DNA from: Actinocrinis sp035653575
GTDB lineage: Bacteria > Actinomycetota > Actinomycetes > Streptomycetales > Catenulisporaceae
Assembly: GCF_035653575.1 (NCBI RefSeq)
Contig: NZ_DASRBQ010000181.1
Span: 30,243-94,242 of the forward strand
Direction: 5' to 3'
Length of the DNA: 64,000 nt
Of this stretch, positions 42,284 through 50,997 are shown piece by piece (positions within the stretch are counted from its first letter, which is position 1; each line of letters starts with the position of its first letter). The notes below the pieces were generated by a model. That model did no database searches, was not told the origin of the DNA, and saw only the letters and a program-made list of their open reading frames with translations. A program made the position numbers and the translations under genes.

Positions 42284-42480
42284 ACAGAAACTTCGGCCCA
42301 CCGCCGTCTGTCGTACCCAGACGCCAGAGGTATGCGGTAGGCCGCAGTAGGTCATAGTACGGCGCACGTATTAGAGGCAGGTCGTCATGGGTGCTGTACG
42401 CGTCGGGGTTGAGGCCCGATCACCACGACCTGGCCGAACCGACCCGAGCGTCCCAACGGCGTGTCCCGACCACGCATGAC

Positions 42481-42870
42481 TCAGCCGGATGATGCCGAAG
42501 CCAGCGCGGACAGCACGCGCTCTCGCAGCAGTTCGTATTGTTCACGGTAGCGCCGGGGAGCATCCGGCGGCCGATGCACGACCTGCCCATTCGCGATGAC
42601 TTCGCCGGGGTAGAACTGATCAGCGGTGAAGTCGACCTCGGAACCGTCGGGCAACCGGTTCCAGTAATGGTTCCCGGTCTTGACTCCATCGACCTGTACT
42701 TCGCCGAGGATCAGGTCACCACCAAGCAGATCCTGAACCACAAACGCGGTCATCCCGCACTGTGCCCGTGCCGGATTTTCCGGCACCCACCGCTCACTGA
42801 CCTCGGGATAGCAAGTGTCTGGCCCCCATGCGGCCCTCACCAGGGGTAGCAGCAACTCCACGCTCAACAT
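42481..42870 (-). CDS. YunG-like protein
   Basis: The 129-residue protein (VRAAWGPDTCYPEVSERWVP, then AQCGMTAFVVQDLLGGDLILGEV, GNHYWNRLPDGSEVDFTADQF, RYEQ-like C-terminus) matches the YunG pattern: a cysteine in the Gln-Cys-Gly motif, an Asn-His-Tyr-Trp-Asn motif and an Asp-Phe-Thr motif that could form a papain-like triad. No function is established. The frame is open 78 nt upstream, but the ATG at 42870 fits the family start. Confidence 0.78.
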   Translation of the reverse strand: MLSVELLLPLVRAAWGPDTCYPEVSERWVPENPARAQCGMTAFVVQDLLGGDLILGEVQVDGVKTGNHYWNRLPDGSEVDFTADQFYPGEVIANGQVVHRPPDAPRRYREQYELLRERVLSALASASSG

Positions 42871-43053
42871 CCCGCGAGCATTGCAGAGGGCTCTGACAGT
42901 CGAAGGCGAAGCACCCTGGGCACAAAAGGTGTCAAGATTGCAGGGCACGGAGGGGTACGTGCTGCTTTCCCTTGAGCTCGCTGGGACCTCGTCGATGTAG
43001 TGTCCGAACCGTCGGCGACGTGCTCGGCGCTCGTCCCGGCGTTGTCCTGACCG

Positions 43054-43449
43054 TCAGCCCTTGCGGACCTTGTATTTCGGTCCTGCGAACTCCCGCAGGC
43101 GCCTGGAGAACTCGGCGTGCTCGTCGCGGGGAACGACGCTCTTGGGTATGACATACATGCCGGACGGGGCGAGAGTGAACGTCCATGCCATGGGCCGTTC
43201 GTTGACCGAGGCGATACGCGCCCACCCGACCCGCTGTGTGGCCGCGTCGGCCGGCCCCGTGTAGCTGACGCCGTCGGCCGAGACCTCGATCCGGGTCGGG
43301 CCGACAAGGCGGGCAAGTATGCGGGTCGCGGCCGACGACGCGGCCAGTTTCCGGGCTAGAAACGAGCTGACGGGGTTGCCCGGCGGGGCCGACCTAAGCT
43401 GTGCAGCGTGGTCTTCGCTGAACTCGAATGACACGTCAATGCGGTCCAT
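43054..43449 (-). CDS. YcxB-like C-terminal-domain protein
   Basis: The 131-residue protein (RIDVSFEFSEDHAAQLRS, then GPTRIEVSADGVSYTGPADAATQRVGWARI and MYVIPKSVVP) resembles the YcxB C-terminal domain, a small PH-like fold. It lacks the membrane segments of full YcxB proteins. GGAGGCGCCGC supports the ATG at 43449. The similarity is modest. Confidence 0.66.
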   Translation of the reverse strand: MDRIDVSFEFSEDHAAQLRSAPPGNPVSSFLARKLAASSAATRILARLVGPTRIEVSADGVSYTGPADAATQRVGWARIASVNERPMAWTFTLAPSGMYVIPKSVVPRDEHAEFSRRLREFAGPKYKVRKG

Positions 43450-43491
43450 GCGGCGCCTCCCCTCCGCCGCTGCTGGGCGCCGCAGCGGCTG

Positions 43492-44901
43492 TCAATCCTT
43501 TGCGACGGTGAAGCTATCACAGATGAGCGCCGCACCGGATTGGCGCACCAGTAGGTCGAATTCGGCGCGCAGTGCCTCCGTCAGCGTGCTGAGTTCAGGG
43601 AAATGATCGGGGTCGGCGGTCGCGGTCACCGTCAGTGTGCCCGCATAGGAGAGCACCTCGAAGTAGACCGGCACGTTCCCGCCGGGGCCTAGGCCCACCG
43701 GGATCGCCGAGGTGACCTGGGCGCCCGCGAAGGTGACCGGCGCTGCGGGCCCGCGTACGTGCGTGACCAGCGTGTGGAATCGGTGCTGGTGGTTGAGGTA
43801 CCAGCGATAGCCGCCGAGCGCGGCCAGGGGCCGGAACAGCCAGCCCAGCAACGCGATCGGGGGCGGCCCGGTCGCGGCCGCCTTCTGCGCGCGGACTTGT
43901 GCCGCGACCCGTCGTAGCCGGTCCGGCAGTTCGCCGGTCGCCGGAACGGTCACCAGCATGGGACTGACCATGTTGCCCAGGTCCGGCCCGTCCGCCCGGC
44001 CGCGGCCCGACACCGGCACGGTCATCACGAGTGCGTCGGCCGATTCGCCCCGGCCGCGCAGGACCCGGCGCAGCGCGCCTGCCACCACGACGAGAACGGC
44101 GTCGTTGGTCGTAGCGCCATGCCGATGCGCGGCGGCCTGAACGGCGACGAGGTCGACGTGGACCACCGCCAGCCGTCGGCGCCGCCCGGTGCGCTGGTTC
44201 AGCGAGTAGGGGGCGGCCCGCGGCGGCCGCAGCCCTCCACCGGCGCCCATCGACCGGCGTAGCAACTGCCAGGACTGACTTGCGCGACGCAACCCTCTCA
44301 ACCTCGCCCTGAACGCCTCGCGTGCGAGAGCCGGCGCTAGGGGGGCCGACCTCGGGAAGTTCGCCCCTGACTCCTCGCGCGGCGCGTCGATTAGACCTCT
44401 CAGCACCGCAAGCCCGCCGATCCCATCTGCGAGCGCGTGGTGCAACACGATCACCAAGGCGAGCGCGCCGCCGGTCGGGCTGGTGATCAGCACCGCGGCC
44501 CACAACGGCGCGTCACGCGGCAGGGGCTCCGAGATGACCGACACAGCGGTGTCAAGAAGCTGCTGCTCACGGCCGGGCTTCGGGCAAGCCACCGCGCGGA
44601 CGTGGCGACGGATGTCAAACTGCGTGTCGTCGACCCAGATCGGCCCGCCGCAGCCCAGCGGTACCCGGACCAATCGCTGCCGCAACCGTGGCACGGCCCG
44701 GATACGGTCGGCCAGCAGCAGGCGGGCGCTCGCCAGGTCCAGGCCACCCTCGCCCTCGCCCTCGGCGTAAAGCGTGAGGAGGACGCCGAACTGCTCTGGC
44801 ACCTGTCCGGTGTCCATAGCCAGGAACGCCCGGTCTGACGCGCTCGCGCGTTCGATCACCGCACGCCCGAGCTCTGTACGGCCGCCGGTCATGACTGTCA
44901 T
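43492..44901 (-). CDS. Wax ester synthase/diacylglycerol acyltransferase (WS/DGAT)
   Basis: The 469-residue protein has the condensing motif HHxxxDG as HHALADG at residues 154-160 (VIVLHHALADGIGGLAVL). The family spacing PLWAAVLI before it, NDAVLVVVAGALRR and PVSGRGRADGPDLGNMVSPM after it, and the C-terminal domain (YFEVLSYAGTLTVTATADPD) are also seen. It would make triacylglycerol or wax esters as storage lipid. The start has two nearby ATGs (44901, 44892). It is 41 nt downstream of the YcxB-like gene's start on the same strand. Confidence 0.9.
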   Translation of the reverse strand: MTVMTGGRTELGRAVIERASASDRAFLAMDTGQVPEQFGVLLTLYAEGEGEGGLDLASARLLLADRIRAVPRLRQRLVRVPLGCGGPIWVDDTQFDIRRHVRAVACPKPGREQQLLDTAVSVISEPLPRDAPLWAAVLITSPTGGALALVIVLHHALADGIGGLAVLRGLIDAPREESGANFPRSAPLAPALAREAFRARLRGLRRASQSWQLLRRSMGAGGGLRPPRAAPYSLNQRTGRRRRLAVVHVDLVAVQAAAHRHGATTNDAVLVVVAGALRRVLRGRGESADALVMTVPVSGRGRADGPDLGNMVSPMLVTVPATGELPDRLRRVAAQVRAQKAAATGPPPIALLGWLFRPLAALGGYRWYLNHQHRFHTLVTHVRGPAAPVTFAGAQVTSAIPVGLGPGGNVPVYFEVLSYAGTLTVTATADPDHFPELSTLTEALRAEFDLLVRQSGAALICDSFTVAKD

Positions 44902-45025
44902 GAATCCAGCAAAGGCGCCCCGTGCCCCGCAGCCCAGAGCCGAAGGTCACCGCGTCAGCGCCCACACGCCTCGAGCATCAACATCCTGCCGTCCGATCGC
45001 GCACGCGAGAGGAGTTACGGAGCAG

Positions 45026-45595
45026 TTATTCGGCTGCGGCGACGAGTTCCCGCAACTGCCCCAACGCCTGCCTGGCGATCTGCTCGAACGGCCTCTGCTC
45101 CGCGTCCTCGACCCATTGCGTATAGGCGATGTGCATGACCGTGGTCGCGGTATGGGCAGCCAGGTCGGCGGCGGTCTCGCCGATTCCCCGTTTCCGCATC
45201 GCGCTCGCTATCGCGGTGGCCAGCGACGCGGTCTTGATCAGCTCGCGCTCCTGCAACTCAGGGCTGGAGCTGATGATCCGGTACCGCTGGCCGGCGAACT
45301 CCCGGACCTCCTCGAACTGGACGGCGGCGGCGTCCAGCGCGGCGCCGATCAGGCCGAACACGGAGGCCGAAGCCGGTGCTGCGTCGATGCCGGCCACCAT
45401 CCGCTGCTCGAGAAACTGCGCGCCCCAGAACAGCACCTCGCGCTTGTCCGCGAAGTAGCGGAAGAACGTCCGCTTCGTCAGGCCCGCGCGCTCGGCGATC
45501 TGCGCGACGGTCGTCTCGTCATACCCGCGCTCGCTATAGAGCGCCAACGCAGCCTCCTGCAGCCGCATGCGCGCGTCCGGCTGCCATCTGCCCAT
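45026..45595 (-). CDS. TetR-family transcriptional repressor
   Basis: The 189-residue protein has the N-terminal TetR helix-turn-helix (RLQEAALALYSERGYDETTVAQIAERAGLTKRTFFRYFADKREVLF) and a variable ligand domain ending QWVEDAEQRPFEQIARQAL. A -10-like TAGGAT (reverse complement of 45602-45607) lies 6 nt before the ATG, so the mRNA may be leaderless. Two near-identical operators lie between it and the divergent reductase gene, implying auto-repression and control of that gene. Confidence 0.93.
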   Translation of the reverse strand: MGRWQPDARMRLQEAALALYSERGYDETTVAQIAERAGLTKRTFFRYFADKREVLFWGAQFLEQRMVAGIDAAPASASVFGLIGAALDAAAVQFEEVREFAGQRYRIISSSPELQERELIKTASLATAIASAMRKRGIGETAADLAAHTATTVMHIAYTQWVEDAEQRPFEQIARQALGQLRELVAAAE

Positions 45596-45609
45596 GCGGA
45601 GATCCTAGC

Positions 45610-45664
45610 TGATGTCACTCGGTGCCATCGCTGTGCTAGAGTGATGACACCAGGTGACATCACT
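45610..45664. promoter_or_regulatory. Two TetR-type operators covering both divergent promoters
   Basis: Operator 1 (45640-45664) has arms AGTGATGACACC and GGTGACATCACT about a central A, a dyad with a single mismatched pair. Operator 2 (45610-45630), read on the minus strand, matches operator 1 at 17 of 21 positions. Their centres are 32 bp apart, about three helical turns. A -35/-10 pair TGTCAC/TAGAGT for the reductase gene (45613-45618 and 45637-45642) falls in operators 2 and 1 respectively, and the repressor promoter also overlaps operator 2. The dyads are seen; binding is inferred. Confidence 0.75.
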
Positions 45665-45683
45665 CGTCTCGGGAGGATTTCCC

Positions 45684-46595
45684 ATGCGTGTTTTCGTAAC
45701 CGGCGCGTCCGGGCACATCGGCTCGGCCGTCGTGCCTGAGCTGCTGCAAGCCGGCCACCAGGTCGTGGGGCTGGCCCGCTCAGACGGCTCGGCCGCCGCG
45801 CTCGCGGCCGCCGGCGCCGAGGTCCGCCGCGGCGATCTCGCCGACCTCGACGTGCTGCGCGAGGCCGCTGCGTCGGCGGACGGCGTTATCCACCTCGCCT
45901 TCAGGCACGACCTGATGCGCTCCGGCGACTTGCAGGGCGCGGTCGCCGCCGACTCCGCCGCCGTACAGGCGCTGGCCGAAGCGCTGGAAGGGACCGGCAA
46001 GCCGCTGGTGAGCACGTCCGGCACGCTCATGGTCACCCTCGCGGGCATCACCGGACGGCCGGCCACCGAGGCGGACTTCGCCCCGAGCGGTCCGCGGGTC
46101 GACAGCGAGAACTATGTGATCGGCCTCGCCGAACGCGGCGTGCGCTCCAGCGCCGTCCGGCTGCCTCCCATCGTGCACAGCTCGCTCGACCACCACGGCT
46201 TCGTGCACGCTCTTGCCGGCATCGCCCGGCAGACCGGCGTGTCCGCGTACGTGGGCGATGGGACTAACCGGTGGCCTTCGGTGCACACGCTCGACGCGGC
46301 ACGGGCATACCGGCTTGCCCTCGAGGACGCCCCGGCCGGCAGCCGACTCCACGTAGTCGCCGAGGGCGGTATCCCGTTCCGCGACATCGCGGCCGCTATC
46401 GGTCGCGGCGCCGGAGTACCCGTGACGAGCATCCCCGCAGAGGACGCCGCCGAGCACTTCGGTTTCCTCGGCGCGTTCGTCGGCACGGACAACCCGATCT
46501 CGAACGAGTTGACGCGCAAGGTGCTCGGGTGGCAGCCGACGCATCCTGGTCTCATCGAGGACCTGGAGCACGGGCACTACTTCGCGCAACCCTGA
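45684..46595 (+). CDS. NAD(P)-dependent epimerase/reductase (extended SDR)
   Basis: The 303-residue protein starts with the Rossmann motif MRVFVTGASGHIGSAVVPELLQAGHQVVGLAR. It continues with VIHLAF and the Val/Leu-Ser-Thr-Ser-Gly segment of the extended SDR fold. The canonical Tyr-x3-Lys pair is not clear (ENYVIGLAERG has Tyr but no Lys). GGGAGGA decides the ATG at 45684. It is divergent from the TetR gene and is the probable regulatory target. Substrate unknown. Confidence 0.87.
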   Translation: MRVFVTGASGHIGSAVVPELLQAGHQVVGLARSDGSAAALAAAGAEVRRGDLADLDVLREAAASADGVIHLAFRHDLMRSGDLQGAVAADSAAVQALAEALEGTGKPLVSTSGTLMVTLAGITGRPATEADFAPSGPRVDSENYVIGLAERGVRSSAVRLPPIVHSSLDHHGFVHALAGIARQTGVSAYVGDGTNRWPSVHTLDAARAYRLALEDAPAGSRLHVVAEGGIPFRDIAAAIGRGAGVPVTSIPAEDAAEHFGFLGAFVGTDNPISNELTRKVLGWQPTHPGLIEDLEHGHYFAQP

Positions 46596-47002
46596 GCCGT
46601 CTCACGCCTACGCTGACGGACTCGCCCGTCCGCTCGAGGCACGGACCCTTCGTCGCCTAGCCGTGTGTCCGCCGCCCCTCCACCCCCGCCCCCATAGTGT
46701 CCGCCGCTTCCGATGTGGCCGCCGTGTGTGGCGGGGGTTGTGGTGCTGCCTGTCGACGTAGGTGTCGTGTCGGCCCGGGTTCGACCCCACCACGTGCCCC
46801 CCGCTGCGACCAGCCGGGTCCGCGCACACAAATCCGAGTCGCGGTCCACGGCACCGCCGGGATATCGTCTTAGCGGCGGTTGCCGGCCGCACCCGGGTCC
46901 GCGGGCAGAGCTTCAAGCTCACCGGCTTTTGCGCATACATGTGCCAGGTACGTCTTTCCAGCCCGATGAACGCGGACCCGCGGGCGCCGAGGAAGGACTG
47001 CC
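46596..47002. other. 407-bp gap without a convincing gene
   Basis: ORFs on both strands here are rich in Arg/Pro/His and show no family signature. C- and G-rich strings occur near 46670-46745. A GGGTTCGACCCC stretch near 46778-46789 resembles a tRNA T-loop but does not fold as one. The promoter of the following gene presumably lies here. Confidence 0.5.
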
Positions 47003-48574
47003 TTGTCCGATCAGTCACGGGCTGACGCCCACGACGAATTCCGCGACCTCCCCGAGAGCCCCAGCCTGCGCCACCTCAAGCTAGAGGCGAAGCGGCGTCT
47101 GGCCGCGGGGGAGTTCGCCACGCTGCACGATGCCCAGCTCGCCGTGGCCCGAGAGCACGGCGTGAGCAGCTGGGCCGTGCTCAAGCAGCAGGTCACCGCC
47201 GCAGAGGGCGAAGATGGCCACGCGCTCGCACAGGTGCGCTGGGTCTTCGGCCGGTATGCGGGGGCTAACACACCGGATTGGACCCCGCCCTCGCACGGCG
47301 AGCTGAGCGAGCACTTCGACGAGCGCTTCCTCAGCCTCGTGCCGCCAGCCACCGTCGCGGAAACCCTCCACGGCGTCGCGACGCGGCTGCACGACGACCT
47401 GGTCGTCGTTGACGGCGGGCCGTTGCATCTGCGCGCGAAGATCGCCGACCTTTTGGTGGAGGCCGCCGCCGAGCCGAGCGCTCCCCACCGGCTCACCGGC
47501 CTGCGCGTCTACCGAGGCGGCGGCACCATCACCGACGCCCGCACCGCCCGGCCGCCATCCACCGGGACCGGCCCGGTGCCCGAGCAGGTGCCCGCCCTGG
47601 TCGATGAGTCCTACGCGGAACTCGGCCTGGTCGGGCTGATCGCCGCGGGCGATTGGGACGACGGCCCGGCCTCCGGGCCCGCTCCCAGCCCCGCCTTCGG
47701 CCGAGGCCCTGGCCCGTGGGCGCACACCCGCGGCTGGGCAGACCTCGACGACGACGTGCCGCTGCGGCCCGACCACTGCTTCCCGGCCCGCGCGATCACC
47801 AAGCTGATCACGTCCACGGCGGTCCTGCGCCTGGTCGCCGAAGGCGCCGTCGCGCTTGATGACCCGGCCAACGGCCACCTGCGATCGCTCCACTTGGCGG
47901 ACGAAGCAGTCACCGTGCGGGAACTGCTTTCGCACACCGGCGGCGTCGACAGCCCGCCCTCAATGTGGGCCGACGCGGCGGCAAACGTCACCGACGTGCT
48001 CGGCCCGGTCGTCGGCTGCTCCGGCACCCGCGGCCAGTTCGCCTACAGCAACGCCGGCTACGCGGTGCTCGGGAAGCTGATCGCGGACGTGACCGGCTCC
48101 GAGTTCGCGCAGGCGGTAACCAGGCTCGTCCTCGAACCGCTCGACATGTCCGACTCCTGGTTCCCCGACCGGACCCCGACCTCCGAACGCGCGGTCAAAG
48201 GCCACCGACTGGCCATGGACGGCTCGTTCGCGCCCGAACCCCTCCCGGCATTCGCGTTCCAAGCGGCGGGCGGGCTGTGGACCACCGCTCCCGACCTGGT
48301 CCGCTTCGGCTCCGGATGGAGGCGCCTGCTGCCCGACCACCTCGCCGAGCAGGCGCTGCGGCCGCACGCCTCGCAGAACGGCGCGGGCGCGGAAATCGGC
48401 CTCGGCTGGCTGCTCCAACACCCCAAGGACGCCATCGGCCACGCCGGCAGCGGACCGGGCTCCTCGGCCTCCCTCATCGTGCGCCCGAGCACCAGCCGCA
48501 CCAGCGTCGTGTTCACCAACCGGCTCGTCCCCATCGAACCGGTCAACGCCCGGCTGATCCGCCCGATCGCCTGA
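47003..48574 (+). CDS. Serine-hydrolase (class C beta-lactamase fold) protein lacking the catalytic serine
   Basis: The 523-residue protein has three parts. Residues ~20-65 (LRHLKLEAKRRLAAGEFATLHDAQLAVAREHGVSSW) form a helical domain often seen before ankyrin repeats. Residues 75-245 form an unassigned domain. Residues ~245-520 have the beta-lactamase/transpeptidase fold with LRLVAEGAVALDDP, FAYSNAGYAVLGKLI (Tyr-x-Asn) and the final HAGSGPG. The SxxK nucleophile motif normally reads Ser-x-x-Lys; here the aligned residues are Ala264-Ile-Thr-Lys267, the serine codon being GCG. The protein may be inactive or have changed function. A TTG start follows GAGGAAGGA. Confidence 0.86.
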   Translation: MSDQSRADAHDEFRDLPESPSLRHLKLEAKRRLAAGEFATLHDAQLAVAREHGVSSWAVLKQQVTAAEGEDGHALAQVRWVFGRYAGANTPDWTPPSHGELSEHFDERFLSLVPPATVAETLHGVATRLHDDLVVVDGGPLHLRAKIADLLVEAAAEPSAPHRLTGLRVYRGGGTITDARTARPPSTGTGPVPEQVPALVDESYAELGLVGLIAAGDWDDGPASGPAPSPAFGRGPGPWAHTRGWADLDDDVPLRPDHCFPARAITKLITSTAVLRLVAEGAVALDDPANGHLRSLHLADEAVTVRELLSHTGGVDSPPSMWADAAANVTDVLGPVVGCSGTRGQFAYSNAGYAVLGKLIADVTGSEFAQAVTRLVLEPLDMSDSWFPDRTPTSERAVKGHRLAMDGSFAPEPLPAFAFQAAGGLWTTAPDLVRFGSGWRRLLPDHLAEQALRPHASQNGAGAEIGLGWLLQHPKDAIGHAGSGPGSSASLIVRPSTSRTSVVFTNRLVPIEPVNARLIRPIA

Positions 48575-48778
48575 GCCCCGTCCGCCCGCCCGAAGAGTGA
48601 AGCAGGGTCCTTTTCCGCGGCCAGTCCCGTCCGCGGGAAAGGACCGTGTCTTGGTTCGGTTGAGCACGCTTTGAAAGCGGCGTGCTCCTCGAGCGAGTGG
48701 AGACGCTGGCCGTATGTAAGAGCCGTTGCCCGATAATTGCTGGTCACACGGCAACCTTCCCGGCGACACTGGTCAACA

Positions 48779-49792
48779 ATGACAGATCACGAGTTCCGGG
48801 TCGGGCCGGCATTGCGCCGGGTATTGGCGCGGCCAGGCGGAGCCGAGCTACTGGATGCGCTGGCCAGCGAGCTCTCCGGCGCGGATCTGACCACACTGTT
48901 GCTCGAGGTGTTCCGGCGTCGCGCCGACCGGCTCACCCCGGCTGATGTAGTGCGACGTTACCGCTCCGATCGATTCGTCACTCCGGCGCCGATAGAACTG
49001 GCCGCGCTGCGTCATGCCGAGGACACGCTACTTGCTGCGCTGCCCGACGGCTTCGAGACATTGGTCTTGGCTCCGCTCCTGCCATTGGCGGCGCACTCGG
49101 CGGTCGCGAGCGTCGATCCCCGCAAGGTAGTGGCCACGATCCGAGGCAGCGAGGTCGCGGCCGACCCGACCAATGCGCTTGCCCTGGAGGCCGCCGTGCG
49201 GCGTTCCAGAATGCTGGCCGTCGATCCACGCTCGGCCGCGCCCGTACGGCTAGCTGCCAGCCAGCGGGTGGTGCGCGCTCAGCACTTCGACGCCCCCGGT
49301 ATGCTCGCGCACTTCCAGCTCTTCGCGATGGTCAGCGCTGGCCGGGACACCGGCAACCGCGCCTTCGAACACCAGCATCTCACCGAGCATCTGCAGTTCA
49401 TCGCCAGGGCGCTCTCCATGATCGGCGCCGAACCCGCCGAGTTGCGCCTGACCTGCCTGGAGGAGGCGAGCATCCCGCTGCTGGAGCGTGCCCGAGCCGT
49501 GCTGGCCGGAACGCCAGGCATCAACGTCCTCGACGACCGCGAGCGCATGACCGGACGCGGCTACTACACCCAACTGTGCTTCAAGCTCTACGCCACCATC
49601 GCAGGCCAATGCGTGGAAGTCGCCGACGGTGGATTCGTCGACTGGACCCGGCAACTCACCGGCAACCACAAGGAACGTCTCCTTATCAGCGGATTCGGAG
49701 TCGATCGCCTCGCGGCCACCCCGACACCACCAACCAGCTCCAAGACCGGGCCACGGCAAAAAATCAGGGACCATGCTCCGAGCGCTGATTGA
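48779..49792 (+). CDS. Uncharacterised protein, possibly class-II-tRNA-synthetase-like
   Basis: The 337-residue protein is not in a family I can name. The centre (LVLAPLLPLAAHSAVASVDPRKVVATIRGSEVAADPTNALALEAA, then HFDAPGMLAHFQLFAMVSAGRDTGN and HLTEHLQFIARAL) has a faint class II aminoacyl-tRNA-synthetase or HisZ-like look, but motif 2 and motif 3 signatures are not clear. The C-terminal part (YYTQLCFKLYA, GGFVDWTRQLTGNHKERLLISG) resumes such a pattern. An unmodified synthetase is ruled out by the missing anticodon domain. The next gene starts inside its end, suggesting a partner. Confidence 0.65.
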   Translation: MTDHEFRVGPALRRVLARPGGAELLDALASELSGADLTTLLLEVFRRRADRLTPADVVRRYRSDRFVTPAPIELAALRHAEDTLLAALPDGFETLVLAPLLPLAAHSAVASVDPRKVVATIRGSEVAADPTNALALEAAVRRSRMLAVDPRSAAPVRLAASQRVVRAQHFDAPGMLAHFQLFAMVSAGRDTGNRAFEHQHLTEHLQFIARALSMIGAEPAELRLTCLEEASIPLLERARAVLAGTPGINVLDDRERMTGRGYYTQLCFKLYATIAGQCVEVADGGFVDWTRQLTGNHKERLLISGFGVDRLAATPTPPTSSKTGPRQKIRDHAPSAD

Positions 49793-50096
49793 ATCGCTGT
49801 CAATGCTCGCCTCCGACGCTGCGGTCCAGGTCGCTTGGCTTGACGAACACGGATGGCCGAGCGACGAGTTGGCAGAGGATCACTCGGCACCCGCACGCAA
49901 CGCATGGTGGATGTGCGAAGAAGGCTTGATCAGCGCCGAGGTGCGTGACCTCGTTGAGCGCATCGACATGATCTTCACCGAGATGAGCGGCGCCCAGAAC
50001 GCAGCGCGGTGGACGTACGCGGCATTGACTACTGACGATGGTTGGAGCCAGATACGCGCCGCAGCACGACGGGCGCTCGGACTGCTCAGGTCCTAA
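49773..50096 (+). CDS. Small uncharacterised protein coupled to the preceding gene
   Basis: The 107-residue protein starts at an ATG with AGGGA before it, inside the last 20 nt of the previous gene in another frame. Sequence such as SMLASDAAVQVAWLDEHGWP, NAWWMCEEGLIS and VERIDMIFTEMSG looks like a real soluble protein, with Trp and acidic residues rather than shadow composition. The family is not recognised. Confidence 0.62.
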   Translation: MLRALIESLSMLASDAAVQVAWLDEHGWPSDELAEDHSAPARNAWWMCEEGLISAEVRDLVERIDMIFTEMSGAQNAARWTYAALTTDDGWSQIRAAARRALGLLRS

Positions 50097-50189
50097 CGGA
50101 CACGGTGCCTAGTCCTGGCAGGCAAACGATCAAGATCCCTGACGACGCCCCGGTTTCGGTGTCTAGCAAGACCCGAATGCCGGGCGCGC

Positions 50190-50720
50190 CTAGGCCTGGC
50201 TCCATTCGGAGGCCAATAGCCCGAGGATGACTTCGTCCAGGAATTCCCCGTTGGCCCACGCTGCACTGCGCAGGGTGCCTTCGCGTACGAATCCGGCCCG
50301 TGTCGCTGCCCGAATCATCGCTGTGTTATCGGCCAAGGTCTCAAGCTGCAGCCGATGCAGACCGCGCACCCTGAAGCCGTACTGGCAGAGAACGCGCACC
50401 ACATCGGTTCCCAAGCCATGACCGCGAAAGGACGGGCGCAGCGACAGGCCGAGGTGGGCCGTCCTGTTGTGCAGGTCGATGCCCCACAAGAGTGCCGAGC
50501 CCGCTAACTCTTCATCGGCGAGCCGCACCACGGAGAAGCGCGCGACGTCGTCGGCAGGGCCGGACACCGCGAACGGCGACTCGGATCCGGGGGCGATCGG
50601 ACGCCACGCACGGGAACCGGCCCTCGACTGGGTCAACACATCGTCGTAGAGCTCGACGTGCAGGACGGGAACGTCAGCCTCAAGCCGGGCGCGCAGCCCG
50701 ACCTTTTCACCACGCAGCAT
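50190..50720 (-). CDS. GNAT-family N-acetyltransferase (RimJ/RimL-like)
   Basis: The 176-residue protein starts MLRGEKVGLRARLEADVPVL and has the acetyl-CoA loop SLRPSFRGHGLGTDVVRVLCQYGF, followed by HRLQLETLADNTAMIRAATRAGFVREGTLR, as in RimJ/RimL acetyltransferases. The ATG at 50720 is preferred to a TTG at 50747 in the same frame. Target unknown. Confidence 0.86.
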   Translation of the reverse strand: MLRGEKVGLRARLEADVPVLHVELYDDVLTQSRAGSRAWRPIAPGSESPFAVSGPADDVARFSVVRLADEELAGSALLWGIDLHNRTAHLGLSLRPSFRGHGLGTDVVRVLCQYGFRVRGLHRLQLETLADNTAMIRAATRAGFVREGTLRSAAWANGEFLDEVILGLLASEWSQA

Positions 50721-50997
50721 GTCCCAGTTCTTATCTGCTGCGGACAAGCGCGATCAAGCGAGTTTCTTGGCTGAAGTTGACCGGGTGGCAGGCCCGATTT
50801 GTGATCATGGTTGACGGCTGAAACGGCTCGTCACGCGCGGATGCAGCCGTCCCACGGGATGTGTCGGACAGGCGTGGTGCTGCGTCCGCGAGGCTTGGCG
50901 AACACCGACAGGGTAATGCGCAACTCGGATCTGATGTTCGTGGGCTAACATTCCGGCTGACGTGGATGCGTCGCCCGGGACTGTCGGAACTATAGGG
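50721..50997. other. 277-bp gap upstream of the GNAT gene
   Basis: No gene, clear repeat or strong hairpin was recognised between the GNAT start and the vanS stop. Short open frames look like composition effects. Confidence 0.4.

Noticed and set aside
46776..46790. GGGTTCGACCCC, a tRNA T-loop-like string
   Set aside because: The flanking bases do not form a T stem, and no acceptor stem, anticodon arm or CCA end fits around it.
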